Notes under the pieces: model-generated
What the model was told of the DNA's origin: nothing
The model's database searches: none
The model's input: the letters and a program-made list of their open reading frames with translations, nothing else
In this document: positions 17,655 to 24,075 of the stretch, piece after piece
How positions within the stretch are numbered: the first letter of the stretch is position 1
Layout of the letters: each line of letters opens with the position of its first letter
DNA from: Streptomyces xiamenensis
Lineage (GTDB): Bacteria > Actinomycetota > Actinomycetes > Streptomycetales > Streptomycetaceae
Length of the DNA: 64,000 bases
NCBI RefSeq assembly: GCF_000993785.3
Contig: NZ_CP009922.3
Span: 124,001-188,000 of the forward strand
Direction of reading: 5' to 3'
Position numbers and translations under genes: made by a program

Positions 17655-18623
17655 ATGTCCCCCCTGAGGTCTGGGCGCCGATGGCGCGCCACAGTGGTGA
17701 TCGCGGTGGCCGCGGCCGCCACGGGTCTGGGTACGGCGCTGACGGCTCCCGCGACGGCGGCCGGCCTCGCACCGGCCGCCGTGCAGCCGGAGGTGACGCG
17801 GGAGAGCAGCGCGGCGCCGCAGGTGGCGACAGCGGGCCGGCGGGCGCCGTCGGACATCGGCACGGCGGCGGAGTGGAATCCCCCCGCGCACCTCGTCCAG
17901 CCGCTGAACGAGGTCTGGCAGCACGTGGAGCAGACCTACCCGGATCTGTACGGCTTCCGCAACTACGGCTGGGACCAGCTGATGGCCAACGGCGGTGGCT
18001 ATCTCAACTACTGCGTGCGCTGGGAGTCCGACGCGCCGGTGAGCGCGCAGCTTCGGGACCAGGTGCACCGGGTCCTGCAGGAGCAGTCGGACAAGTGGTA
18101 CGACCAGTTGCGCGGCTTCGACGGGTTCCCGCAGGCGCGGGTGCAGATCAATGTGGTCGGCTGGGCCACGGCCAACCGGTCGACGTTCCAGTGGGACGAC
18201 AACTCCGTGGATCTGTACATCGGCAATCCGGACGGCGGCGGGGCACCGCAGTGTGCTCCGGAGTGCGGGCGCTTCTTCAACCAGAACGGCAGCTACCCGC
18301 GGTGTCCCGGCGGGGTGGCACGCCACTACGACCAGTCGCTGTGGCTGACGGACGGCTTCGGCGGCGGGGCCGGCGGGGACTGGGGCCAGCGGATCGGCCG
18401 GGAGTATTTCGTCGGCGCGATGAACCAGCCCGACATCCACATCCTGCTGCACGAGATCGGGCACACGCTCGGGCTGGACGACTTCTACGACTGGACGCCG
18501 ACAGGGGTTCCGAACTTCTTGATGAAGGCGGGTTCGGCGAGCCGGGTGACGGAGTTCGACGTGTGGATGGCGCGTGACTTCTGGCGGCACATGAAGGACC
18601 GCTACAACGTCCAGGTTGTCTGA
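17655..18623 (+). CDS. Secreted HExxHxxGxxD zinc metalloprotease-like protein
   Basis: A 322-residue exported protein. A signal peptide of about 35 residues (Arg-rich start, AAATGLGTALTAPATAA) precedes the mature region. The zinc motif HEIGHTLGLDD (His ~266, Glu 267, His 270, Asp ~276) matches the HExxHxxGxxD pattern of snapalysin-type zincins, and FLMKAG could be the Met-turn. Conserved-looking cysteines occur in QCAPECGRFF and YPRCPGG. I recall very similar secreted proteins in fungi growing on plant litter, but the substrate is unknown. The ATG follows AGGAGA. It is near the LPMO gene, consistent with saprotrophic secretion. Confidence 0.8.
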   Translation: MSPLRSGRRWRATVVIAVAAAATGLGTALTAPATAAGLAPAAVQPEVTRESSAAPQVATAGRRAPSDIGTAAEWNPPAHLVQPLNEVWQHVEQTYPDLYGFRNYGWDQLMANGGGYLNYCVRWESDAPVSAQLRDQVHRVLQEQSDKWYDQLRGFDGFPQARVQINVVGWATANRSTFQWDDNSVDLYIGNPDGGGAPQCAPECGRFFNQNGSYPRCPGGVARHYDQSLWLTDGFGGGAGGDWGQRIGREYFVGAMNQPDIHILLHEIGHTLGLDDFYDWTPTGVPNFLMKAGSASRVTEFDVWMARDFWRHMKDRYNVQVV

Positions 18624-18715
18624 GCCACGCGCGCCACGGGGGCGGGTGGTGCCGGTGAGGCCCGGCCCTCCCCCGCCCGTACGGCGGCGCGCCGGATCCG
18701 CACCCCGGTCCGCAC

Positions 18716-18731
18716 ATTGGTCTGGACATGA
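18716..18731. promoter_or_regulatory. DasR-responsive element-like site, distal
   Basis: ATTGGTCTGGACATGA shares GGTCT-GAC with the DasR consensus ACTGGTCTAGACCACT and is the weaker of two copies upstream of the LPMO gene. The two GGTCT starts are 41 bp apart. Confidence 0.55.
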
Positions 18732-18756
18732 CGCATCGCCCGGCGCTACCGTCGGA

Positions 18757-18772
18757 GTTGGTCTAGACCGCA
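18757..18772. promoter_or_regulatory. DasR-responsive element, proximal
   Basis: GTTGGTCTAGACCGCA contains the perfect palindrome GGTCTAGACC (18760-18769), the core of the DasR site. It lies about 58 bp upstream of the LPMO ATG. DasR is the GntR regulator that senses glucosamine phosphates and controls chitin degradation in Streptomyces. Confidence 0.8.
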
Positions 18773-18826
18773 GCACTCGCACCCGTGCACGGAGCTCTCC
18801 ACCCCCCACATCTCCGGGAGCGAAGC

Positions 18827-19420
18827 ATGCGCAGAAAGATCACCGCCGCCGCCACGGGGCTCGGGCTCGCCGCGATCACGGTGCTCGGCACCGGCGGCAC
18901 CGCCCACGCCCACGGCTACAGCACCGCACCGACCAGCCGTCAGTCGTTCTGCGCCCAGGGCGCGGTCAGCAACTGCGGCGAGATCCAGTGGGAGCCGCAG
19001 AGCGTCGAGGGCCCCAAGGGCTTCCCGCAGGGCGGCCCCGCCGACGGACAGATCTGTGCCGGCGGCAACGCGCGGTTCGCCCAGCTGGACGATCCGCGTG
19101 GTGGCAGCTGGCCGGCCACCCGGCTGACGCCGGGTCAGGGCTACACCTTCAGCTGGACCTTCACGGTCACGCACAGCACCAGCGACTTCCGCTACTACAT
19201 CACCCGCGACGGATACAACCCCAGCCGGCCACTGACCCGGGCCGACCTGGAACCGCAGCCGTTCATGACCGTGCCGCTGGGCGGCCGGCACCCGGCCGCC
19301 AACGAGCAGCACCAGGGCACCGTGCCCACCCAGAAGTCGGGACGCCACATGATCCTCGCGGTCTGGGACGTCGCCGACACTCCGAACGCCTTCTACTCCT
19401 GCGCGGACGTGGACCTGTGA
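18827..19420 (+). CDS. AA10 lytic polysaccharide monooxygenase, probable chitin-active
   Basis: A 197-residue single-domain LPMO of family AA10. The signal peptide ends AHA|HGY, so His ~29 becomes the N-terminal histidine of the copper brace. The second brace His is ~116 (VTHSTSDFRYYIT), and Phe ~189 in NAFYSC is the axial residue. Two likely disulfides involve Cys ~42/50 and ~77/192. The YYIT motif is usual in chitin-active members. No carbohydrate-binding module is attached. The ATG at 18827 has GGGAG upstream. DasR-like boxes in the promoter agree with chitin-responsive expression. It would cleave crystalline polysaccharide oxidatively outside the cell. Confidence 0.93.
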   Translation: MRRKITAAATGLGLAAITVLGTGGTAHAHGYSTAPTSRQSFCAQGAVSNCGEIQWEPQSVEGPKGFPQGGPADGQICAGGNARFAQLDDPRGGSWPATRLTPGQGYTFSWTFTVTHSTSDFRYYITRDGYNPSRPLTRADLEPQPFMTVPLGGRHPAANEQHQGTVPTQKSGRHMILAVWDVADTPNAFYSCADVDL

Positions 19421-19475
19421 GGCGAGCGGTGACCGGTCGCTGACCGGTCCACCTCCGCGCCCTCCCCCACCGACC

Positions 19476-19521
19476 GCCGCTGCCGCCGGGTGCCACGCGA
19501 TGACACCCCGGCGGCAGCGGC
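19476..19521. terminator. Terminator downstream of the LPMO gene
   Basis: GCCGCTGCCGCCGGG (19476-19490) pairs with CCCGGCGGCAGCGGC (19507-19521), a perfect 15-bp stem with a 16-nt loop beginning 55 bp after the LPMO stop. Confidence 0.75.
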
Positions 19522-19751
19522 CACCAGTCGACACGACGAAAGGCGCCTCGCGGGCGCCGCCACGCACAGCGTGATCCACCCGCGAGCCGGGACCGTTCGG
19601 TGGCTGCCGGCCCACCACGTCGAACGGAGCGTCCCTCGGTGACGGCGCACGGGACTCCGCGGCACCACGCGTACCCGACCCGGATCGCGGCAGCGCCCGG
19701 CGGGGGAAACCGCCGCGCTGTGGGCCGTGAACAGCCCCAGGACCCGGTGCG

Positions 19752-19778
19752 TCGCGCCGCCCGTGGGCGGCGGCGCGA
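19752..19778. terminator. Probable terminator downstream of DoxX
   Basis: TCGCGCCGCC (19752-19761) pairs with GGCGGCGCGA (19769-19778). It is about 70 bp past the DoxX stop on the minus strand. Confidence 0.5.
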
Positions 19779-19847
19779 TGCTCCGGGCCGGGGATGGAGC
19801 GGGCGCGGGAGGAGGCCGTCACCCACTCCCCGCGCGCCCGCGGTCCC

Positions 19848-20441
19848 TCATCGCAGCCAGGGGTGGCGGGCGACCAGCGGCAGCCGGGCCCAGGTGCCGC
19901 CGAGCCCCCAGGTCCGGCCGGCCGAGCACAGCGCGAGCACGACCAGAACGGCGATGTAGACGACATGCTGGTCCACCAGCGGGTTCGGGGACATGCTCGG
20001 CGAACCGTCCGACAGATGCCGGGCCGGCGGCCACTCGGCCACCCACAGCGTCAGCAGCATCAGGCCACCCGCCAGCGCGGTGATCCGCAGCGCGACCCCG
20101 GCCACCAGCGCTAACCCCACCCCGAGCATGCCTGCCATGTAGGCCCAGTCGACCCAGACCTGCCCGGCCCAGGAGTGGAAGACGGACTCCAGCGGCCCGG
20201 AACTGACGCTGAGCAGATAGCCGCGGGCCGGCGAGCCGCCGTTCAGCCAGGAGTTCTGCGAGGCGGTCGCGTAGCCGAGGCCGAAGGTCTTGTCGATGAA
20301 GGCCCACAGGAAGATGACGCCGGTCGCGATCCGCAGCGCGGCCAGCGCGCGGCGGACCGTGAGCGGCAGCGGGTCGGCCGGTGGTGAGGAGGAGTGCCGG
20401 GAGGTGCGGACGGAAGGATCCGCGGTGATGGGGGATGGCAT
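19848..20441 (-). CDS. DoxX family membrane protein
   Basis: A 197-residue DoxX-like protein with four hydrophobic segments (around residues 33-52, 97-115, 118-135 and 155-175). ALRIATGVIFLWAFIDKTFGLGY and the WLNGGSPARGYL insert match the thiosulfate:quinone oxidoreductase large-subunit-like DoxX group seen in actinobacteria. No DoxA partner is adjacent. ATG 20441 is preceded by GAGAAGGG. A perfect CebR box lies about 90 bp upstream, suggesting cellobiose-dependent expression, which is unusual for this family. Function is unresolved; quinone or redox-related membrane work is a family inference. Confidence 0.85.
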   Translation of the reverse strand: MPSPITADPSVRTSRHSSSPPADPLPLTVRRALAALRIATGVIFLWAFIDKTFGLGYATASQNSWLNGGSPARGYLLSVSSGPLESVFHSWAGQVWVDWAYMAGMLGVGLALVAGVALRITALAGGLMLLTLWVAEWPPARHLSDGSPSMSPNPLVDQHVVYIAVLVVLALCSAGRTWGLGGTWARLPLVARHPWLR

Positions 20442-20458
20442 GGCGAGAGGCCCTTCTC
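20430..20458. repeat. Start-region repeat, copy A (DoxX)
   Basis: GGGGGATGGCATGGC then, after 4 nt, GGCCCTTCTC. On the minus strand this is the ribosome binding site GAGAAGGGCC and the ATGCCATCCCCC start of DoxX. The same two blocks, 3 nt apart, recur at 20986-21013. Confidence 0.7.
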
Positions 20459-20523
20459 GGTCATGGTCGTGGCGGGGGTGGCCGTCGGCCGGGGCTCGTG
20501 AACAGCGTCGGAGCCCTCCGTGC

Positions 20524-20539
20524 CTGGGAGCGCTCCCAG
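20524..20539. promoter_or_regulatory. CebR box upstream of DoxX
   Basis: CTGGGAGCGCTCCCAG is a perfect palindrome containing the established CebR operator TGGGAGCGCTCCCA (20525-20538). CebR is the LacI-family cellobiose/cellotriose sensor of Streptomyces; its own gene is not in this window. Confidence 0.85.
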
Positions 20540-20803
20540 CTGACGGCGCACTACTGGCACATCATGCGGAGCGGCGCCGCGTCCGCCCCGGACGCCACCC
20601 GGCTGGAGGCGGTGGTCGTCCGGGGCGAGGTCCGCTTCGGTCCCTGCCGTCCCTGACAGGACCGGAGCGGCGCGGCACCCGCGACCCGCCGGGGCTCCCC
20701 CGTACAGGGGTCCGGAGCGGCGGCACGACGGCGGGCGCGGAGGTCGGTGGGCGGTACGGCGGCCGCACGTATCGCGGCGCGGCCGTGTCGGCGGGGGCCG
20801 GGG

Positions 20804-21016
20804 CTACAGCCCTTCGGCCCGGCTTCGGCGGTTGAACGCGCTGCGCCGGTTGGCCTCGCGGAGCCGGGCCCGCAGCAGCGGGCGGTGGTCCGGGGGCGGC
20901 CGGACGGCCGGGCGCTCACAGGGAATCCGGGGCACCGGCCCGGTGATCACGGGACGGCCCCGGGGGGCAGAGTGCGGCGTGACGTGGGGGATGGCATGGC
21001 TGCGGCCCTTCTCCAT
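20804..21016 (-). CDS. Possible small protein behind a CebR box
   Basis: A 70-codon frame from ATG 21016 to TAG. The C-terminal half is Arg-rich and regular (PLLRARLREANRRSAFNRR), the N-terminal half is not recognisable. It is preceded by the second CebR box region. A competing reading is ATG 20997, which gives only MPSPTSRRTLPPGAVP before TGA (20947-20997); that start copies the DoxX start context. I do not recognise a family and cannot tell a true small protein from a remnant. Confidence 0.25.
   Translation of the reverse strand: MEKGRSHAIPHVTPHSAPRGRPVITGPVPRIPCERPAVRPPPDHRPLLRARLREANRRSAFNRRSRAEGL
20986..21013. repeat. Start-region repeat, copy B
   Basis: GGGGGATGGCATGGC, 3 nt, GGCCCTTCTC. 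It is identical in 25 matched bases to the DoxX ribosome binding site and start at 20430-20458 and, like it, sits about 80 bp from a perfect CebR box. The frame opened by its ATG (20997) stops after 16 codons. Confidence 0.6.
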
Positions 21017-21040
21017 CGTGCGCGGCGAGCTGAACCACCG

Positions 21041-21088
21041 CTGAGTGGGAGCGCGCCACGCGACCCGGATGGGAGCGCTCCCACTCAG
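21041..21088. promoter_or_regulatory. CebR box inside a larger inverted repeat
   Basis: TGGGAGCGCTCCCA at 21070-21083 is a second perfect CebR operator. A degenerate copy, TGGGAGCGCGCCAC, lies at 21046-21059. In addition CTGAGTGGGAGCGC (21041-21054) is the exact reverse complement of GCGCTCCCACTCAG (21075-21088), so the two sites form a 14-bp inverted repeat with a 20-nt spacer. It could be a paired operator or a hairpin. Confidence 0.75.
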
Positions 21089-21161
21089 TGGGGATGCCCC
21101 TCATGGTGGGAGCACGGGTGTTCTGCGTCAACACCTCGCGCATTACTTTTATGAAGGGGAA

Positions 21162-21719
21162 TCAGCCCGCCGGACGCGGATCGGGGGGTGCCGGCTTCGC
21201 ATTGCGCAGCCGGATACCGCTGAATCCCAGACCCGCGGCGGTCACCGCCCTCCAGTACGGCCACAGGTTGTCGAGGACCCGCAGCTGGATCGCGGCCGCC
21301 CGGTGAAGCTCCAGCAGGTCCCCCACCGGCTCCGCCGGCCCCAGGGGCTCCACCGTGACGGTGGCGACGTGGGCGTGCGGCACCGGCTGCCCGAAGGGCC
21401 GGAAGACGGCGGCGGGCAACCGGTACGCGTACAGCCGGGTGGTGCGCATCCGCTCCAGCCAGTCGTACTCGATGGCGTGCACGCGTTCCCCGCCACCCGG
21501 GCCGATCAACCGCTCCCGGTCCTCCATGGTGGCGCCGGGCACCGTCCAGACCATGGCGCGCGGGCACTGGCGGGGGAACCAGTAGTCGGGGGCCCGGGCC
21601 GCGTCCACGGCCCACACGTACGGCTGCGGCTGCCGGGCGGTGCGGGCCACATGGGGTACGAAACGGGCGATGGTGGGGTCCTCGGAGAAATGCAGCACCT
21701 CACCGGGATCGGGACGCAT
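21162..21719 (-). CDS. DUF6886 family protein
   Basis: A 185-residue protein of the DUF6886 family, soluble with no signal peptide. Conserved features are the N-terminal VLHFSEDPTIARFVPHVA, the AVDAARAPDYWFPRQCPRAMVW block and the central IEYDWLERMRTTRLYAYRLP. Function is unknown. ATG 21719 is 16 bp after the ArsR stop, so the two are probably one transcript driven from the ArsR promoter. Confidence 0.8.
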   Translation of the reverse strand: MRPDPGEVLHFSEDPTIARFVPHVARTARQPQPYVWAVDAARAPDYWFPRQCPRAMVWTVPGATMEDRERLIGPGGGERVHAIEYDWLERMRTTRLYAYRLPAAVFRPFGQPVPHAHVATVTVEPLGPAEPVGDLLELHRAAAIQLRVLDNLWPYWRAVTAAGLGFSGIRLRNAKPAPPDPRPAG

Positions 21720-21734
21720 CCGTGCGGGCCGGGT

Positions 21735-22103
21735 CTAGGAGGGCTGCGGATACGGGTCCCGGTCGCGCAGACCGAGGCGCCGGTGCTCGATGTGGTAAAC
21801 GGCCTCGTCCAGCAGTTGCGCCACGTGATGGTCGTGCAGGCTGTAGACGATCCGGCGGCCCTGCCGGCTGCCGCTGACCAGGCTCAGGGTGCGCAGCAGC
21901 CGCAACTGGTGGGAAACGGCGGACTGTTCCATGCCGACCGCCGCCGCGAGTTCGGTGACCGGCAGCGGTCCCTCCCGCAGCCGGGCGAGGATCAGCAGCC
22001 GGGAGGGAGTGGCCAGCGCCTGGAGGGTCGCGGCCACGGATGCGGCGCTCTCCGCGTCCAGTTTGGCGGCCGGGGGGTCCCGGCGGTCGGCTCCATGTCC
22101 CAT
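21735..22103 (-). CDS. ArsR/SmtB family transcriptional regulator
   Basis: A 122-residue winged-helix repressor. The DNA-binding part reads LPVTELAAAVGMEQSAVSHQLRLLRT. The C-terminal helix DHHVAQLLDEAVYHIEHRR carries His and Asp/Glu residues in the arrangement of alpha-5 metal sites in NmtR/CzrA-type sensors, so a metal ligand is plausible. ATG 22103 begins the conserved part; the frame is open further upstream into the intergenic region without family similarity. It is divergent from the two-gene ABC exporter, which it may regulate. Confidence 0.88.
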   Translation of the reverse strand: MGHGADRRDPPAAKLDAESAASVAATLQALATPSRLLILARLREGPLPVTELAAAVGMEQSAVSHQLRLLRTLSLVSGSRQGRRIVYSLHDHHVAQLLDEAVYHIEHRRLGLRDRDPYPQPS

Positions 22104-22302
22104 CCCCGCATGGTACGTGCCGGGCCCGGTGGTCCGGGAGAGCGGCCGTCGGGGAGAAAGCATTTCCGGGGGATTATCGGTGGTTTTCCGCGCGTGCTGG
22201 TGAATTGCGGTGGTGGCCGGGAAAAACCCGTTGATTTTGGCGGGTGCGGGCCGTGAGGCTTGGCAGGTTGCCCAGTTCCGCACGTACTGACTCTGGGATG
22301 TC

Positions 22303-24075
22303 ATGCACATTCGCGATCTTCCGCATTCCGACCCCGGCGAACCCGACGTACGGTCCGGTTTCCGATTTCTGCTGTGGCTGTTCCGCAAACAGGCGGGCGG
22401 TCAGGCACAGGCCCTCCTGTGGGGCATTCTGCACCAGGCGAGCATCGCCATGCTGCCGCTGGCGCTCGGCCTGGTGGTCCAGGCGGTGGTGAACCAATCG
22501 GGCCGGGACCTTGCCCTCACCGGCCTGCTGATGCTCGGTATCACGCTCTCCATGACGCTGGCCGACACGATGCTGCACCGCCGCGCCGTCACCAACTGGA
22601 TCACGGCGGCCGCCCGGGTCCAGCAGCTGCTCGCCCGGCGCGCCACCCAACTGGGCGGGATGCTCACCCAGCGGGTCGCCGCGGGTGAGATCGTCAAGGT
22701 CTCCACGGGTGACGTGGAGAAGATCGGCTGGTTCGTCGAGTCGGTCTCCCGGTTCGGGGCCGCCGTGGTGGTGGCCCTGTCGGTGTGCACGGGTCTGATC
22801 ATCTTCGAGCCGCAGCTGGGGCTGCTGGTGTTCGCGGGGGTGGCGGCCGTGGTGCTGTCCTTCGTCCCGCTGCTGCCGGCCGCCGTGCGCCGCGCGGACG
22901 CCGAGCGCGGCAAGTCCGGGCGGGCCACCGAGCTCGCCTCCGACACCGTGGCCGGGCTGCGGGTGCTGCGCGGCATCGGTGGCGAGGAGCTGTTCCTGGA
23001 CCGCTACCGGCGGGCCTCCCAGGAGGTGCGGGCGGCTTCGGTGCGCAGCGCGCGGATGTGGTCGCTGATCGACGCCGTGCAGGTGGTGATGCCGGGGCTG
23101 CTGCTGATCGCGGTGGTGTGGCAGGGAGCCGGGATGGCGAGTGAGGGCCGGATCTCGACGGGTGCGCTGGTCACCGTGTACGGGGCGGCCACGTTCTTGA
23201 TGTTCCCGCTGCGGCTCTTCCAGGAGACGGCGATGGCGTTCACGTTCTCGCGGCCCTCCGCCAAGCGGGCGGTGCGGGTTCTGGGGCTGCTGCGGGAGAC
23301 CGGCGGGACGGACGCGGGGGCCGGGCAGCAGGGCCCGCTCGGTGGCGACCTGAGCGATCCGGCCAGCGGTGTGGTGGTCCGCGAAGGGCTGCTGACGGCG
23401 GTGGTGTGCGGGGATCCGAACACGGCCGAGCGGCTCGCCGAACGGCTCGGCGGACATCCGATCCACGGCCGGGGTGAGCCCTCGGCGCTGCTGGGCGGCG
23501 TGCCCCTGGACGAGGTGCCGCTGGCCACCGCACGTACAGCTGTGCTGGTGCAGGACAAGGATCCGGTGCTGATGTCGGGGACGCTGCGGGAACTGCTGGC
23601 GGTGCCGTCCTCGGGGAAGGTCGAGGTGACGGCGGCGCTGGCGGCGGCGCAGTGCGAGGACGTTCTGGCGGCGCTGTCCCGGTCGTCCGCGGGCCCGGCG
23701 GGCGACCCGATGGAGGCCAGGATCACCGAGCGGGGCCGTTCGCTGTCCGGGGGGCAGCGGCAGCGGCTGGCGCTGGCCAGATCGCTGGTGACCGACCCCG
23801 AGGTGCTGGTGCTGGACGAACCGACTTCCGCGGTGGACTCGCACACCGAGGCGCGGATCGCGGAAGGGCTGGTGGAGTTGCGGGCCGGGCGCAGCACGGT
23901 GGTGTTCACCTCGTCGCCGCTGCTGCTCGACCGCGCGGACGAGGTGGTGTTCGTGCCGGACGGACGGGTGGCCGCCACCGGCGGGCACCGGGAGTTGCTG
24001 AGCTCCCACGCGGGGTACCGGGCGGTTGTCACCCGGGAGCCGCAGACGAGTCACTACGCCGAGGAGACGGCATGA
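22303..24075 (+). CDS. Heterodimeric ABC exporter subunit 1 with degenerate Walker A
   Basis: A 590-residue permease-ATPase half transporter. The membrane domain occupies residues ~20-310. The ATPase keeps the Q-loop VLVQDKDPVL, a perfect signature LSGGQRQRLAL, Walker B VLVLDEP and D-loop SAVD. The Walker A position reads VVCGDPNTAERLAERLG, without the GK[S/T] phosphate loop, and the H-loop His is replaced (VFTSSPLLL). It therefore cannot bind ATP normally in its own pocket but can lend its signature to a partner. The stop overlaps the start of the partner gene (ATGA). The substrate is unknown. Confidence 0.9.
   Translation: MHIRDLPHSDPGEPDVRSGFRFLLWLFRKQAGGQAQALLWGILHQASIAMLPLALGLVVQAVVNQSGRDLALTGLLMLGITLSMTLADTMLHRRAVTNWITAAARVQQLLARRATQLGGMLTQRVAAGEIVKVSTGDVEKIGWFVESVSRFGAAVVVALSVCTGLIIFEPQLGLLVFAGVAAVVLSFVPLLPAAVRRADAERGKSGRATELASDTVAGLRVLRGIGGEELFLDRYRRASQEVRAASVRSARMWSLIDAVQVVMPGLLLIAVVWQGAGMASEGRISTGALVTVYGAATFLMFPLRLFQETAMAFTFSRPSAKRAVRVLGLLRETGGTDAGAGQQGPLGGDLSDPASGVVVREGLLTAVVCGDPNTAERLAERLGGHPIHGRGEPSALLGGVPLDEVPLATARTAVLVQDKDPVLMSGTLRELLAVPSSGKVEVTAALAAAQCEDVLAALSRSSAGPAGDPMEARITERGRSLSGGQRQRLALARSLVTDPEVLVLDEPTSAVDSHTEARIAEGLVELRAGRSTVVFTSSPLLLDRADEVVFVPDGRVAATGGHRELLSSHAGYRAVVTREPQTSHYAEETA

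Larger units (their letters stand above)
19421..19847. other. Gene-free convergent region with two hairpins
   Basis: This 427-bp stretch lies between the convergent LPMO and DoxX genes. It contains the two hairpins listed separately and no frame with recognisable protein features. The remainder looks like plain high-GC spacer. Confidence 0.6.
20442..21161. other. Gene-poor region with CebR boxes and a duplicated start region
   Basis: This 720-bp stretch between DoxX and DUF6886 (both minus strand) holds two perfect CebR boxes, a 14-bp inverted repeat and a second copy of the DoxX start signals. No long gene is convincing. Open frames across it on the plus strand are Arg/Gly-rich and lack family features. 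Confidence 0.6.

Noticed and set aside
20747..21154. Plus-strand 135-codon frame across the CebR region
   Set aside because: It runs through two operators and the inverted repeat, and its composition is random Arg/Gly/Ala.
22151..22170. GAGAAAGCATTTCCGG upstream of ArsR as another LacI box
   Set aside because: It has CATT instead of CGTT in the core and no link to sugar genes. I treat the resemblance as chance.
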